Positions 7,924 through 16,955 of a DNA stretch of 64,000 nt are shown here, piece by piece (positions within the stretch are counted from its first letter, which is position 1; each line of letters starts with the position of its first letter). Below the pieces are notes generated by a model that worked only from the letters and a program-made list of their open reading frames with translations, did not search any database and had not been told where the DNA came from. Source of the DNA: Oceanospirillaceae bacterium ASP10-02a (lineage in GTDB: Bacteria; Pseudomonadota; Gammaproteobacteria; Pseudomonadales; Balneatricaceae); the NCBI GenBank assembly GCA_905182035.1, contig CAJIZL010000016.1, positions 1-64,000 of the forward strand, written 5' to 3'. Position numbers and translations under genes: made by a program.

Positions 7924-9108
7924 TTAACGTTCCACTAACTGCATGCGATTGTTGTACCAATTCATACCAGAGGAAATGATCAAAGAAATCGCTAAATAAA
8001 TAGCCATTACAATTAACATACATTCCATTTCCCGGCCTGTCTGGTTAAGAGATATGCCACCAATGGTGGCAACAATGTCCATGTAACCAATAGCCAGGGC
8101 CAACGATGAGTTTTTAGCTAGGTTCAGATACTGGCTGGTCAGAGGTGGAATAATCACCCGCAACGCTTGTGGAATAACTACCAACTTTAAAACACGGCTG
8201 TTAGAAATGCCAAGGGCTTGGGCAGCTTCAGTTTGTCCATGGTCTATGGCAACGATACCAGCACGCACAATTTCGCCAATAAAGGCCGCCGTATAAAAAG
8301 ACAAAGCTAACCAAAGGGCGATGAATTCAGGACGGACAACCATGCCACCTTTAAAGTTAAAACCTTTAAGGGCAGGTACGTCCCACTCAATAGGGCTGCC
8401 TAAAACAAAGTAGACAGCTAGAGGAAGCAGAACAATAGCTGCAATGTTAATTATCGCCACTGGGTATGCCTTGCCAGTTTCATCTTGTACTTTTTGCGCG
8501 TGGCGGCTAAACCACCAAGCAAAGGTTATACCACCAACAATAAAGGCACCCACTATCAAAAATAAAGATTGAAAATCAGGGCTGGGCATTTGAAAGCCGC
8601 GATTGTTTAAGAAAAAGGTGTCACCAAAATTATAAGAGCCTTTTGGGCGTGGTAACGAGCTTACAATGAGGCCGTGCAGCAGCAGAATATGCAATAAAAC
8701 CGGAACATTACGAATGTATTCAATATAAACATAGGCAATTTTTTGCGTTAACCAGTTATTAGATAAACGCATAACTCCTAGAAGAAAACCAAGAATTGTG
8801 GCCAGCACAATACCTGCAACGGCAACTAATAGGGTATTAATAAGGCCCACAATCATAGCTCTAAAGTGGCTAGAGGTGGAACTGTATTCAATTAGGTGTT
8901 GGTTGATGTCATAGCTAGCATTATCCCATAGAAAGCCAAAATTTATGTCTTTGCCAATGTTAGATAAGTTAACCACTGCATTATTAATGATGTAGGCGAA
9001 AAATGAAATGATCAGTGCGGCGGCGATAATCTGCACAATGACTGAACGGGTTTCTTTGTCATACCAAGCGCGTAATAAAGGGTTGGTACTAGATGTTGGA
9101 GTGCTCAT
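7924..9108 (-). CDS. aapQ: general L-amino-acid ABC transporter permease AapQ
   Basis: A 394-residue permease with an early hydrophobic segment, then YIEYIRNVPVLLHI and the EAA loop TEAAQALGISNSRVLKLVVIPQ near residue 290. The long insertion between the first permease helices and the C-terminal domain is usual for AapQ-type proteins, which are longer than GlnP-type permeases. It is the second gene of the operon; 158 bases containing a strong stem-loop separate it from aapJ. Confidence 0.93.
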   Translation of the reverse strand: MSTPTSSTNPLLRAWYDKETRSVIVQIIAAALIISFFAYIINNAVVNLSNIGKDINFGFLWDNASYDINQHLIEYSSTSSHFRAMIVGLINTLLVAVAGIVLATILGFLLGVMRLSNNWLTQKIAYVYIEYIRNVPVLLHILLLHGLIVSSLPRPKGSYNFGDTFFLNNRGFQMPSPDFQSLFLIVGAFIVGGITFAWWFSRHAQKVQDETGKAYPVAIINIAAIVLLPLAVYFVLGSPIEWDVPALKGFNFKGGMVVRPEFIALWLALSFYTAAFIGEIVRAGIVAIDHGQTEAAQALGISNSRVLKLVVIPQALRVIIPPLTSQYLNLAKNSSLALAIGYMDIVATIGGISLNQTGREMECMLIVMAIYLAISLIISSGMNWYNNRMQLVER

Positions 9109-9217
9109 AGAGTGAACCGTGCTACGTAGATATCAGCAATTAAGGGCAACCTGCCTACTTAACATTTGATTAGTAATCAGAGGCGTAGCAACCAAAGATT
9201 ATTAAGTTCCAGATATG

Positions 9218-9243
9218 AACTGGGGTGCCGTAGCACCCCAGTT
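9218..9243 (-). promoter_or_regulatory. UACG-loop hairpin in the aapJ-aapQ gap
   Basis: An 11-bp perfect stem (AACTGGGGTGC, 9218-9228, with GCACCCCAGTT, 9233-9243) closes a four-base loop that reads UACG on the minus strand with a C-G closing pair: the very stable cUNCGg class. It begins about 25 bases after the aapJ stop and has no T tract. Such hairpins between a binding-protein gene and its permease genes commonly protect the upstream message and raise binding-protein output; that role is inferred. Confidence 0.75.
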
Positions 9244-9266
9244 TAGCACTGATAAATTCGTATTAA

Positions 9267-10289
9267 TTAACGAATTGGAGCAGCGTAAAGAACACCACCG
9301 TTATTCCACAAGTTGTTTAAACCACGTGCAATTTGTAGAGGGGTATTTGGACCCACATTACGCTCGTAGATTTCGCCGTAGTTACCACCTTGTGCAACAG
9401 CACGAGCAGCCCACTTAGCATCTAGACCTAGCATTGCGCCCATAGAACCTTCAGAACCAACCAAGCGGTTGATGCCAGGGTTGTTGCCAACGTTTGCAGC
9501 AAGGTTCATAGCGTTAGCTTGAGTGATACCCATTTCTTCAGCGTTGATCAAAGCGTTAACAACCCACTTACCAATATCATGCCACTGGTCGTCGCCATGA
9601 CGTACAGCACCACCTAGTGGCTCTTTAGAGATGATCTCAGGAAGTACAACATGCAGTGAAGGATCATCGAACTTTGCACGAGTAGATGCTAAACCTGAAG
9701 CATCAGTTGTGTAAACGTCACAACGGCCAGCTACATAGTTAGTAAAGCCTTCTTCGTTAGTTTCGATAGGAACTGGCTCATAAGACATTCCATTTGCACG
9801 GAAGAAGTCAGCCAAGTTCAATTCTGTAGTCGTACCTGTTTGGATACATACAGAAGCACCGTCAAGGTCCATTGCAGAAGTTACGCCTAGTGATGCTGGA
9901 ACCATAAAGCCCTGGCCATCATAGAAGTTTACTGGCAAGAAGCTAAGCTTCAAGTCAACGTCACGGCTAAGAGTTTCAGTAGTGTTACGGAACAAGATAT
10001 CACCTTCACCAGAGTTCAACATGGTAAAGCGAGTCTTACCAGTAGAAGGTACAAACTTAACCTTGTCGCCATCACCTAATACGGCAGCGGCTACAGCACG
10101 GCAGAAGTCGGCATCAAAACCTTCCCAGCGGCCATCAGCATCTGGTGCAGCAAAACCGGCCAAGCCAGTAGTTACAACACACTTTAGTTCGTCAGCGGCG
10201 CGCACGTCTTCTAGAGTAGAAGCTTGGGCAGCTGTCGCAGTCATAGCTGTTAGAGCCATGCCAGTTAAAACCTTATTGATTAATTTCAT
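9267..10289 (-). CDS. aapJ: general L-amino-acid ABC transporter, periplasmic binding protein AapJ
   Basis: A 340-residue periplasmic solute-binding protein. Residues 1-23 form a signal peptide (two Lys, hydrophobic core, ending ATAAQAS). The mature part has binding-protein family 3 features: GFDADFCRAVAAAVLGD, a CIQTGTTTELNLADFF hinge segment and CDVYTTDASGLASTRAKF. The length fits AapJ rather than the shorter GlnH. A very strong Shine-Dalgarno (AGGAGG on the minus strand) lies 9 bases before the ATG, suiting an abundant protein. It is the first gene of the operon, with its promoter at about 10424-10452. Confidence 0.95.
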   Translation of the reverse strand: MKLINKVLTGMALTAMTATAAQASTLEDVRAADELKCVVTTGLAGFAAPDADGRWEGFDADFCRAVAAAVLGDGDKVKFVPSTGKTRFTMLNSGEGDILFRNTTETLSRDVDLKLSFLPVNFYDGQGFMVPASLGVTSAMDLDGASVCIQTGTTTELNLADFFRANGMSYEPVPIETNEEGFTNYVAGRCDVYTTDASGLASTRAKFDDPSLHVVLPEIISKEPLGGAVRHGDDQWHDIGKWVVNALINAEEMGITQANAMNLAANVGNNPGINRLVGSEGSMGAMLGLDAKWAARAVAQGGNYGEIYERNVGPNTPLQIARGLNNLWNNGGVLYAAPIR

Positions 10290-10423
10290 AGTAAGGAGCC
10301 TCCTAAGGGCTTTGTATTTTAGTGCAGCAAAAAATAAATTATTTTATTATTGTTGTTACTGAAAGCAGTGGTTACTGAATCTCCGATATTCACTGGAGTT
10401 ATAATTCACACTTCAGGAAGACG

Positions 10424-10452
10424 ATGATAGGAAAACTTTACCCTGTTGTAAA
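10424..10452 (-). promoter_or_regulatory. predicted sigma-70 promoter of aapJQMP
   Basis: On the minus strand TTTACA (10452-10447) and TATCAT (10429-10424) are separated by 17 bases, close to the -35/-10 consensus. The implied transcript start is near 10417, giving a leader of roughly 127 bases before aapJ. The 269-base gap between aapJ and recG contains nothing else I recognise. Confidence 0.5.
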
Positions 10453-10558
10453 CCAATAAAATTAACGCTTTGATAAAAAACGACTATGTATTGACTTAAG
10501 TCGCAGATAATTGTAAAAAAAAGTTTCCTATAGTGAATTTTGTTTCTTATATACTAAT

Positions 10559-12616
10559 CTATACCTTGGCAAATGCTTTTCTGTCACCCACCCACCTTAG
10601 GATAATTTGTGACGTTTTGTCTGGGTAGGCTGCATAGCCAGCAGCGATGCGCTTCACTTCAGGTAATAAATGGGCGTCGCGCATCAAGTCGGCAATTCTC
10701 AAACCAATGGTGCCTGCTTGACGAGTACCAAGTACTTCACCTGGTCCTCGCAGTTGCAGATCTTTTTCTGCAATCACAAACCCGTCGTTAGATTGACGTA
10801 AAATATCTAATCGTTGGCGCCCCATTGTAGATAAAGGTGCCTGGTACATAAACAAACAATGGCTCTGGGTTTGTCCACGGCCAACCCGCCCACGCAGTTG
10901 GTGTAATTGGGCTAAGCCGAGGCGTTCGGCATTATCAATGACCATAAGGTTAGCGTTGGGTACGTCAACTCCAACCTCTACTACGGTAGTTGCCACCAAG
11001 AGTTGAATCTCACCGGCCTTAAAACGGTTCATTACATCAGCCTTTTCAACGCTGGTCAGGCGACCATGCACTAAACCTACGTTGATATTATCAAGCTGCA
11101 GGGTGAGCAGCGTTGCTGTGTCCTGCGCTGCTTCACATTGCAACACATCTGAAGTTTCTATAAGAGGGCAGATCCAGTACACCTGTTGACCGCTATTACA
11201 GGCTTGGTGGATGCGTTCGATAACATCAGCGCGTTTATTGTTGTTGATTAACACACTATTAATGGGTTTTCGGCCTGGAGGTAGCTCATCAATTACAGAA
11301 TGGTCAAGATCACCGTACGCACTCATAGCAAGGGTACGAGGGATGGGAGTGGCTGTCATTACCAACTGATGAAGTCCGCTTCCCTGGGGCGCCTTTTTGA
11401 TTAAACTGTGGCGTTGGGCCACGCCAAATCGGTGCTGTTCATCGATGATAACTAGGCCCAAATGTTGGTAGTGAACAGCCTCTTGAAACAGGGCGTGGGT
11501 GCCAATAACTATTTGCCCTTCACCGCTGGTAATAGCAGCGAGAGATTGACGTTTTGTTTGCGTTTTCTGTTTGCCTATAAGAAAGGTAACAACGACACCA
11601 AGGGGCTCTAACCAATGCCTAAAGCTGTTAAGGTGCTGCTCTGCCAAAATTTCTGTTGGGGCCAGTACCGCCACTTGGCAACCATTATCAATAGCGCGAC
11701 AGGCCCCTAAGGCTGCCAATACGGTTTTACCAGAACCTACATCCCCTTGCACCATTCTCACCATTGGCGTTGGCGTCTCAAGGTCGCTTGCAACTTCTTG
11801 CCACACGCGCTGTTGTGCCTTGGTGAGCTGAAACGGCAGGTTTTTAATAAGTGCTTGTTCTAAGCCTCGTTTCACTGCTAGTACAGGTGCAGGCAGTCGT
11901 TGGTTTCTTTGTTTGGCTCGACTTAAGGTGAGTTGATGAGCAATTAATTCTTCGAGCACCAGTCTCAACTTGGCTGGCGTTACTTGGTCTTGTAGCTGAT
12001 TGAGATCCTGATTTAAGTGTGGGTAATGCAGTTGCTTTAAGCTTGCCACTAAACTAGGCAATTGATATCGGCTAATTAGCTGGTGTGGAAGTAGTTCATT
12101 TAGGATGAGGCTGCCTTGTTCTAGTTGATGCCACGCCATGGCAATGAGCTGCCCCATGCGAGTTAAGCTTAAGCCTTCAGTTGTGGGATAGATAGGGGTT
12201 AGCTGATCCGCCAAAGCTGGAGGCACATCATCAAACAGCACATACTCAGGGTGCACCATTTCCAAGCCCTGTGGCCCTAGTCTAATTTCTCCAAAACAAC
12301 GAATATTGCGACCGTTAGTGAAACTCTTCGTTTGGTTGGCATGAAAGTGCACAAAACGCAGACCAAGGTTAGCACCATTTTGACTAATGTTGACGCGCAA
12401 GCTCACACGACGCCCTCGTTGAAGTGACGAACTAGTAATTTGCCCCTCCACTAAACAAGCAGATTTTGGGCTAAGGGCATTTAATGGGACCAGTCGGGTT
12501 CGGTCTTGATACCGAGTAGGCAGGTGGAACAACAGATCTTCAACCTTATGTAGACCTAATTTTCCTAATTTAGCAGCTACTGCTGGGCCTACGCCATTGA
12601 GTTGAGTCACTTCCAT
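10559..12616 (-). CDS. recG: ATP-dependent DNA helicase RecG
   Basis: RecG remodels stalled replication forks and branch-migrates Holliday junctions. The 685-residue protein has an N-terminal helix-hairpin-helix-like and OB wedge region (GVGPAVAAKLGKLGL at residues 8-22), Walker A GDVGSGKT (about 290), the DEQH motif IIDEQHRFGVAQRH, motif III TATPIPRTLAMSAYGDL and C-terminal helicase motifs RLGLAQLHQLRGRVGRG. Length matches E. coli RecG (693). It follows spoT after 12 bases on the same strand, so the two are probably co-transcribed. Confidence 0.97.
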   Translation of the reverse strand: MEVTQLNGVGPAVAAKLGKLGLHKVEDLLFHLPTRYQDRTRLVPLNALSPKSACLVEGQITSSSLQRGRRVSLRVNISQNGANLGLRFVHFHANQTKSFTNGRNIRCFGEIRLGPQGLEMVHPEYVLFDDVPPALADQLTPIYPTTEGLSLTRMGQLIAMAWHQLEQGSLILNELLPHQLISRYQLPSLVASLKQLHYPHLNQDLNQLQDQVTPAKLRLVLEELIAHQLTLSRAKQRNQRLPAPVLAVKRGLEQALIKNLPFQLTKAQQRVWQEVASDLETPTPMVRMVQGDVGSGKTVLAALGACRAIDNGCQVAVLAPTEILAEQHLNSFRHWLEPLGVVVTFLIGKQKTQTKRQSLAAITSGEGQIVIGTHALFQEAVHYQHLGLVIIDEQHRFGVAQRHSLIKKAPQGSGLHQLVMTATPIPRTLAMSAYGDLDHSVIDELPPGRKPINSVLINNNKRADVIERIHQACNSGQQVYWICPLIETSDVLQCEAAQDTATLLTLQLDNINVGLVHGRLTSVEKADVMNRFKAGEIQLLVATTVVEVGVDVPNANLMVIDNAERLGLAQLHQLRGRVGRGQTQSHCLFMYQAPLSTMGRQRLDILRQSNDGFVIAEKDLQLRGPGEVLGTRQAGTIGLRIADLMRDAHLLPEVKRIAAGYAAYPDKTSQIILRWVGDRKAFAKV

Positions 12617-12628
12617 GACATTAAGGCC

Positions 12629-14749
12629 TTAGGTGCGGTTAAGACGAATGACGCCGGAGATTTTACGCATAGACTTAATGACTTGAGCCAAATGAACCCG
12701 GTTAAGAACTGAAATTTCCAAATTCACTACCGAAAGGCGAGCGTCTTTTTCATTCACATCAATTTTGTCCACGTTGGCATTATTCTGGGCGGCACTGGTG
12801 GCGATGCTGGCGATGATACCGCGGCTGGCAGAAACCTCGATTTCTAAACACACGTCAAAGTCTCGGTCACCAGTTTCTGCCCATACTAAGGCTAAGGTTT
12901 TATCTTTGTCCCGACCGATATCTTGAATGTTATTACAGAAGGTGCGATGAACTGCAATACCATGGCCTGCGTTAAGGTGCCCGACGATACTATCACCAGG
13001 AATGGGGCGGCAACATCGAGAATAGCGAATCATTATGCCCTCGGTACCGTGAATCTCCATAGGCCCAATACCACTTGTGTGGCCTTCTGTGTCGGAGGCG
13101 TCTCGACTCAAAGCTGAAGCGACGATGTACGCTAAACGCTTACCGGAGCCAATTTCGGCCAGTAAAGCATCTAAGTCAGGCAGCTTATGCCTGGCAATGT
13201 AGTCTTCCAATTGGGCTGAATCTATGGCTTCCAAATTTAAAGAACTGCTGCCCAATTCTTGATTTAGTAAACGGCGCCCTAAATTGACGGCGTCAGCCGT
13301 TGCTTGGTGCTTCAGGGAGTGACGAATATTGCTGCTGGCCTTGGCCGTTGCGACAAAGTTAAGCCAGCTCATATTGGGCTTGGCACTGGCAGTGGTGACA
13401 ATCTCAATAGTGTCTCCACTATCTAGTTTTTGGCTTAATGGTGCAAGGCGGCGATTTATACGACACGCAATACAGGTATTACCAATATCTGTATGGACGG
13501 CGTAGGCAAAATCAATAGGTGTTGCCCCTGCGGGCAATGAAAACACACTACCTTTAGGGGAGAACACGTAGACCTCGTCTGGAAATAAGTCATGCTTCAC
13601 ATGGTTGACGAACTCCATGGCGTTGCCAGAGCGTTTTTGCATTTCTACCAGCTCCTGGATCCATTGTTGGGCGCGGTTATGAGCCCTTTGAGCACGGCTA
13701 TTGGTGTTTTTGTAGAACCAGTGTTCTGCCACTCCATGGTTAGCGATGTCATCCATTTCTTTGGTGCGTATTTGTATTTCTATAGGGGTATGCACACCCA
13801 AGCCTGCACGGTATAGAGTGGTATGGAGCGATTGATAGCCGTTAGATTTTGGGATTGCAATATAGTCTTTAAAGCGTCCAGGTACTGGGCGATATAGGTT
13901 GAGATGGTGTACAGCGCCTAAAATGCGGTAACAGGTGTCCACATTGTCCGTTACAATGCGGAAGGCAAATACATCCATAATTTCACGGAAGGATTTTTTC
14001 TGCTCCCGCATTTTATTGTAGATGCCAGCCAGATGTTTTTGGCGACCACTTATTACTCCAGGCAGTTCATCGTGTTCTAAACAATCTACTAGGGCAATCT
14101 GTACTTGCTCCAATAGTGCTTTGCGTTCTCCACGTGCTGCTGCCACCGCTCGCTGAATATACCGGTGGCGCATGGGGTGATAGGCGGCAAAGGCTAAATC
14201 TTCTAACTCTATCATTAAATCGTGCATGCCCAGACGGCCTGCAATAGGTGCGTAAATATCGGTGGTTTCTTTGGCAATACGGCGGCGGCTGTCTGGCCGC
14301 ATGGCACCAATTGTGCGCATGTTATGTAGGCGGTCGGCTAGTTTGACAAATATAACGCGGATATCTTTGGCCATAGCAATGGCCATCTTCTGAAAGTTGT
14401 GAGCCTGGCTTTCGGCGCGAGTTTTAAATTCTAGGTGGGTGAGTTTGCTGACGCCATCTACCAAGTTGGCAACGGTTTCTCCAAACTGAGTTTCCAGCCC
14501 TTGTTTGTCAACTTGAGTATCTTCAATGACATCATGCAGCATGGCGGCCATTAGGCTTTCATGGTCCATATGCATACTGCTGAGGATGCCTGCCACGGCA
14601 AGAGGGTGAGTGACATAGGCTTCGCCACTCTTGCGCGTTTGGCCATCATGGGCCTGCTGGGCATAATAATATGCCCGCCGAACTGCTTGCACCTGAGTGG
14701 GCTCAAGGTAGTCGTCGAGACGCTTTGCGAGGGCGTCAATGGTAGGCAT
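12629..14749 (-). CDS. spoT: bifunctional (p)ppGpp synthase/hydrolase SpoT
   Basis: SpoT makes and degrades the stringent-response alarmone (p)ppGpp. The 706-residue protein has an intact HD hydrolase domain (THPLAVAGIL, then MLHDVIEDT with the HD pair), a RelA-type synthetase domain containing IPKSNGYQSLHTTLY, a TGS domain beginning VYVFSPKGSVFSLPAGATPI, a conserved RCCRPIPGD segment and a C-terminal ACT domain (VNLEISVLNRVHLAQVI). Length is typical (about 700). An intrinsic terminator separates it from rpoZ upstream, unlike a simple rpoZ-spoT operon. Confidence 0.97.
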   Translation of the reverse strand: MPTIDALAKRLDDYLEPTQVQAVRRAYYYAQQAHDGQTRKSGEAYVTHPLAVAGILSSMHMDHESLMAAMLHDVIEDTQVDKQGLETQFGETVANLVDGVSKLTHLEFKTRAESQAHNFQKMAIAMAKDIRVIFVKLADRLHNMRTIGAMRPDSRRRIAKETTDIYAPIAGRLGMHDLMIELEDLAFAAYHPMRHRYIQRAVAAARGERKALLEQVQIALVDCLEHDELPGVISGRQKHLAGIYNKMREQKKSFREIMDVFAFRIVTDNVDTCYRILGAVHHLNLYRPVPGRFKDYIAIPKSNGYQSLHTTLYRAGLGVHTPIEIQIRTKEMDDIANHGVAEHWFYKNTNSRAQRAHNRAQQWIQELVEMQKRSGNAMEFVNHVKHDLFPDEVYVFSPKGSVFSLPAGATPIDFAYAVHTDIGNTCIACRINRRLAPLSQKLDSGDTIEIVTTASAKPNMSWLNFVATAKASSNIRHSLKHQATADAVNLGRRLLNQELGSSSLNLEAIDSAQLEDYIARHKLPDLDALLAEIGSGKRLAYIVASALSRDASDTEGHTSGIGPMEIHGTEGIMIRYSRCCRPIPGDSIVGHLNAGHGIAVHRTFCNNIQDIGRDKDKTLALVWAETGDRDFDVCLEIEVSASRGIIASIATSAAQNNANVDKIDVNEKDARLSVVNLEISVLNRVHLAQVIKSMRKISGVIRLNRT

Positions 14750-14850
14750 AATTTAGCATCCGTTTTGGTTAATGGCTCCATGGTAACGGAAAATTATCCA
14801 AACAGGGCAGTTTTGTTGCAAGTTTGTTGAATTTATTAACAAAAATTCAC

Positions 14851-14873
14851 AAAAAAAGAGCCCGTAGGCTCCA
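14851..14873 (-). terminator. intrinsic terminator after rpoZ
   Basis: On the minus strand GAGCC, loop TACG, GGCTC is followed by seven T residues (14857-14851), about 43 bases after the rpoZ stop. It should end gmk-rpoZ transcription, with some readthrough or a separate promoter serving spoT in the next 100 bases. The loop is again the cUACGg type. Confidence 0.85.
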
Positions 14874-14914
14874 GTAGTCAGAGGGAAATTATGGGCTAAA
14901 CGTTAGCCATAAAA

Positions 14915-15238
14915 TCACTCGTCAATATCAGGGCTACCCTGTAAAACTTCTTCACTGGTTTCAGCGACAGTTTGGGTAACTTCGTCAAGTACTTCTTGGT
15001 CTTCTGGAACTTCAGCGAACTGCTGGTTGATCTCGTCTTGATCGTCCAAAATGCTAGCATTGATAAAGCCCTCCGCAATTTCACGCAAAGCAACCACAGT
15101 GCACTTATCATCTTCCCATTCGATGTGAGCCTCTTTGCCACCAGTGGCAAGCTGACGCGCACGTTTAGTGGACACCATGATGAGCTCAAAGCGGTTATCA
15201 ACGTTTTCCAAACAATCTTCTACGGTTACGCGAGCCAT
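14915..15238 (-). CDS. rpoZ: RNA polymerase omega subunit RpoZ
   Basis: The omega subunit helps assemble RNA polymerase and contributes to a ppGpp site. The 107-residue protein begins [20 protein letters not shown] and continues with the conserved [12 protein letters not shown] and ALREIAEG segments. The C-terminal third is an acidic tail (residues 75-107) longer than that of E. coli omega (91 residues). The gene lies between gmk and spoT in the conserved gammaproteobacterial order. Confidence 0.97.
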   Translation of the reverse strand: MARVTVEDCLENVDNRFELIMVSTKRARQLATGGKEAHIEWEDDKCTVVALREIAEGFINASILDDQDEINQQFAEVPEDQEVLDEVTQTVAETSEEVLQGSPDIDE

Positions 15239-15318
15239 GTGGGTTACCTGTTATTTATGATCAATGCAGTATCGGCTTGTGTTACGAGCCGTAATTTAGA
15301 CGCGCTAGTTTACAAAAC

Positions 15319-15948
15319 TTAGTCACCAGTTGACAAGAGTTCAAGCAATAATTGGTGATTATTATGTGCTTGTTGGGGTGTTTTTAAGCGTCTGGATCTA
15401 AAAATGCACTGCAAATCAGCTAAAGCATGGTCAAAATGATCGTTGATCACTAAAAAGTGACTGTCCGCGTAATGGCTAATCTCCCTATGTGCTTTCGCCA
15501 TACGCTTGGCAATAATCTCGTCGCTATCTGTGCCTCTGCCTTTCAAGCGAAGTTGTAAGGCTTGTTGAGACGGCGGCAATATGGTTATGGCAATGGCCTG
15601 CGGGAAAATGGCCAATACTTGGTTGCGACCCTGCCAATCAATTTCTAAGATCACGTCTTTGCCGTCGGCAAGGCTTGATTCAACCCATTTTCTAGAGGTG
15701 CCATAGCTGTTTTCAAAAACTGTGGCATGCTCAAGCATTTGCTGTTGTTCTACTATATAGGTGAAGTCTTGTTGACTAACGAAGTTGTAATCCACGCCGT
15801 CCTGTTCGCCATCACGTATGGATCGTGTGGTGTGAGACACGGATACACAGACTTCTTTATCCTGTGCCAAGAGAGCTTTTACTAGGCTAGTTTTACCTGC
15901 ACCTGAAGGAGCTGAAAGAACATAGAGTGCGCCAGAAGTGTTAGACAT
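15319..15948 (-). CDS. gmk: guanylate kinase
   Basis: Gmk phosphorylates GMP to GDP, feeding GTP and (p)ppGpp pools, which fits its place before rpoZ and spoT. The 209-residue protein has a P-loop SAPSGAGKTSL near residue 9, the GMP-binding SHTTRSIRDGEQDGVDYNFV region and the LID segment KGRGTDSDEIIAKRM. Length matches the family (about 207). It is divergent from rph, with 194 bases between their starts. Confidence 0.97.
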   Translation of the reverse strand: MSNTSGALYVLSAPSGAGKTSLVKALLAQDKEVCVSVSHTTRSIRDGEQDGVDYNFVSQQDFTYIVEQQQMLEHATVFENSYGTSRKWVESSLADGKDVILEIDWQGRNQVLAIFPQAIAITILPPSQQALQLRLKGRGTDSDEIIAKRMAKAHREISHYADSHFLVINDHFDHALADLQCIFRSRRLKTPQQAHNNHQLLLELLSTGD

Positions 15949-16142
15949 GATTGGACCGTTGTATTAAACACAAAGAAACAAAGTGCAATTATATGCAAGC
16001 TTGGGTGGAATGTCAGCTTAACAATGGGTCTGAATTTGGCTGCCAAGGCTATTTACCTACCAGCAAATTGTTAAATGCTAGGTGTCATCTGTGCTCAACT
16101 CGATTAAAATGGTGGTTCATCATTAATGAACCAAGGCTTCCC

Positions 16143-16913
16143 ATGACATCCTCTATTACCGATCAGCTTAAGGGCTTCAAGCTCGATTTTACACGCCCTA
16201 GTGGTCGAGCAACTGATCAACTGCGCGACATCAAAATCACCCGTAGCTTTACCAAGCATGCGGAAGGCTCGGTATTAATAGAGTTTGGAGACACCCGCGT
16301 GTTGTGCACGGCTACTGTAGAGCGTGGTGTGCCACGGTTCTTGCGTGGATCTGGTAGTGGTTGGGTGACAGCTGAATATGGCATGTTGCCGCGGGCCACC
16401 CATACGCGCAACGGACGTGAAGCGGCCCGTGGTAAGCAAGGCGGACGCACCTTAGAAATCCAACGTTTAATTGGCCGGTCTTTAAGGGCATCGCTGAACC
16501 TAGAAAAGTTGGGCGAAAACACCATCACTTTAGATTGTGACGTATTGCAGGCTGATGGTGGTACACGCACGGCCTCTATTACTGGCGCTTACATCGCTAT
16601 GGTAGATGCCATTAACGTGCTGAAAAAAGATAAAAATGGTGCCATGAGAGGCAACCCTCTTAGGCGCCAGATTGCAGCTATTTCTGTGGGCATCTATAAA
16701 GATGAGCCAGTGCTTGATCTGGACTATGATGAAGATTCTAAGGCCGAAACGGATATGAATGTAGTCATGACTGCAGATGGGGGCTTTATCGAAGTTCAGG
16801 GCACTGCAGAGGGGGCGCCTTATACGCAAGATCAAATGACGGCAATGTTGGCTTTAGCCCGTAAAGGCATCACTGAGATTACAGCGTTACAAACTGCGGC
16901 GTTGGCTGACTAG
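16143..16913 (+). CDS. rph: ribonuclease PH
   Basis: RNase PH trims tRNA 3' ends by phosphorolysis. The 256-residue protein has the signature segments [75 protein letters not shown] and [10 protein letters not shown]. Compared with the usual 238-residue form that begins at M-R-P-(A/S)-G-R, there are 18 extra N-terminal residues. No ATG, GTG or TTG lies between 16143 and that point, so the extension appears real. AAGG at 16130-16133 can serve as Shine-Dalgarno. The gene lies between gmk and the convergent crc gene, as in Pseudomonas. Confidence 0.95.
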   Translation: MTSSITDQLKGFKLDFTRPSGRATDQLRDIKITRSFTKHAEGSVLIEFGDTRVLCTATVERGVPRFLRGSGSGWVTAEYGMLPRATHTRNGREAARGKQGGRTLEIQRLIGRSLRASLNLEKLGENTITLDCDVLQADGGTRTASITGAYIAMVDAINVLKKDKNGAMRGNPLRRQIAAISVGIYKDEPVLDLDYDEDSKAETDMNVVMTADGGFIEVQGTAEGAPYTQDQMTAMLALARKGITEITALQTAALAD

Positions 16914-16955
16914 GATCGTTAGGTCAGATTGGAACTGCAGGTTGTGCGGCTAAGA

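Noticed and set aside
14896-15201. A 101-codon frame inside rpoZ
   Set aside because: Shadow of rpoZ in another frame, with no similarity to known proteins.
15951-16142. Open frame upstream of rph extending it to 320 codons
   Set aside because: The frame covers the gmk-rph divergent promoter region, has no family similarity before 16143 and lacks a suitable ribosome-binding site.
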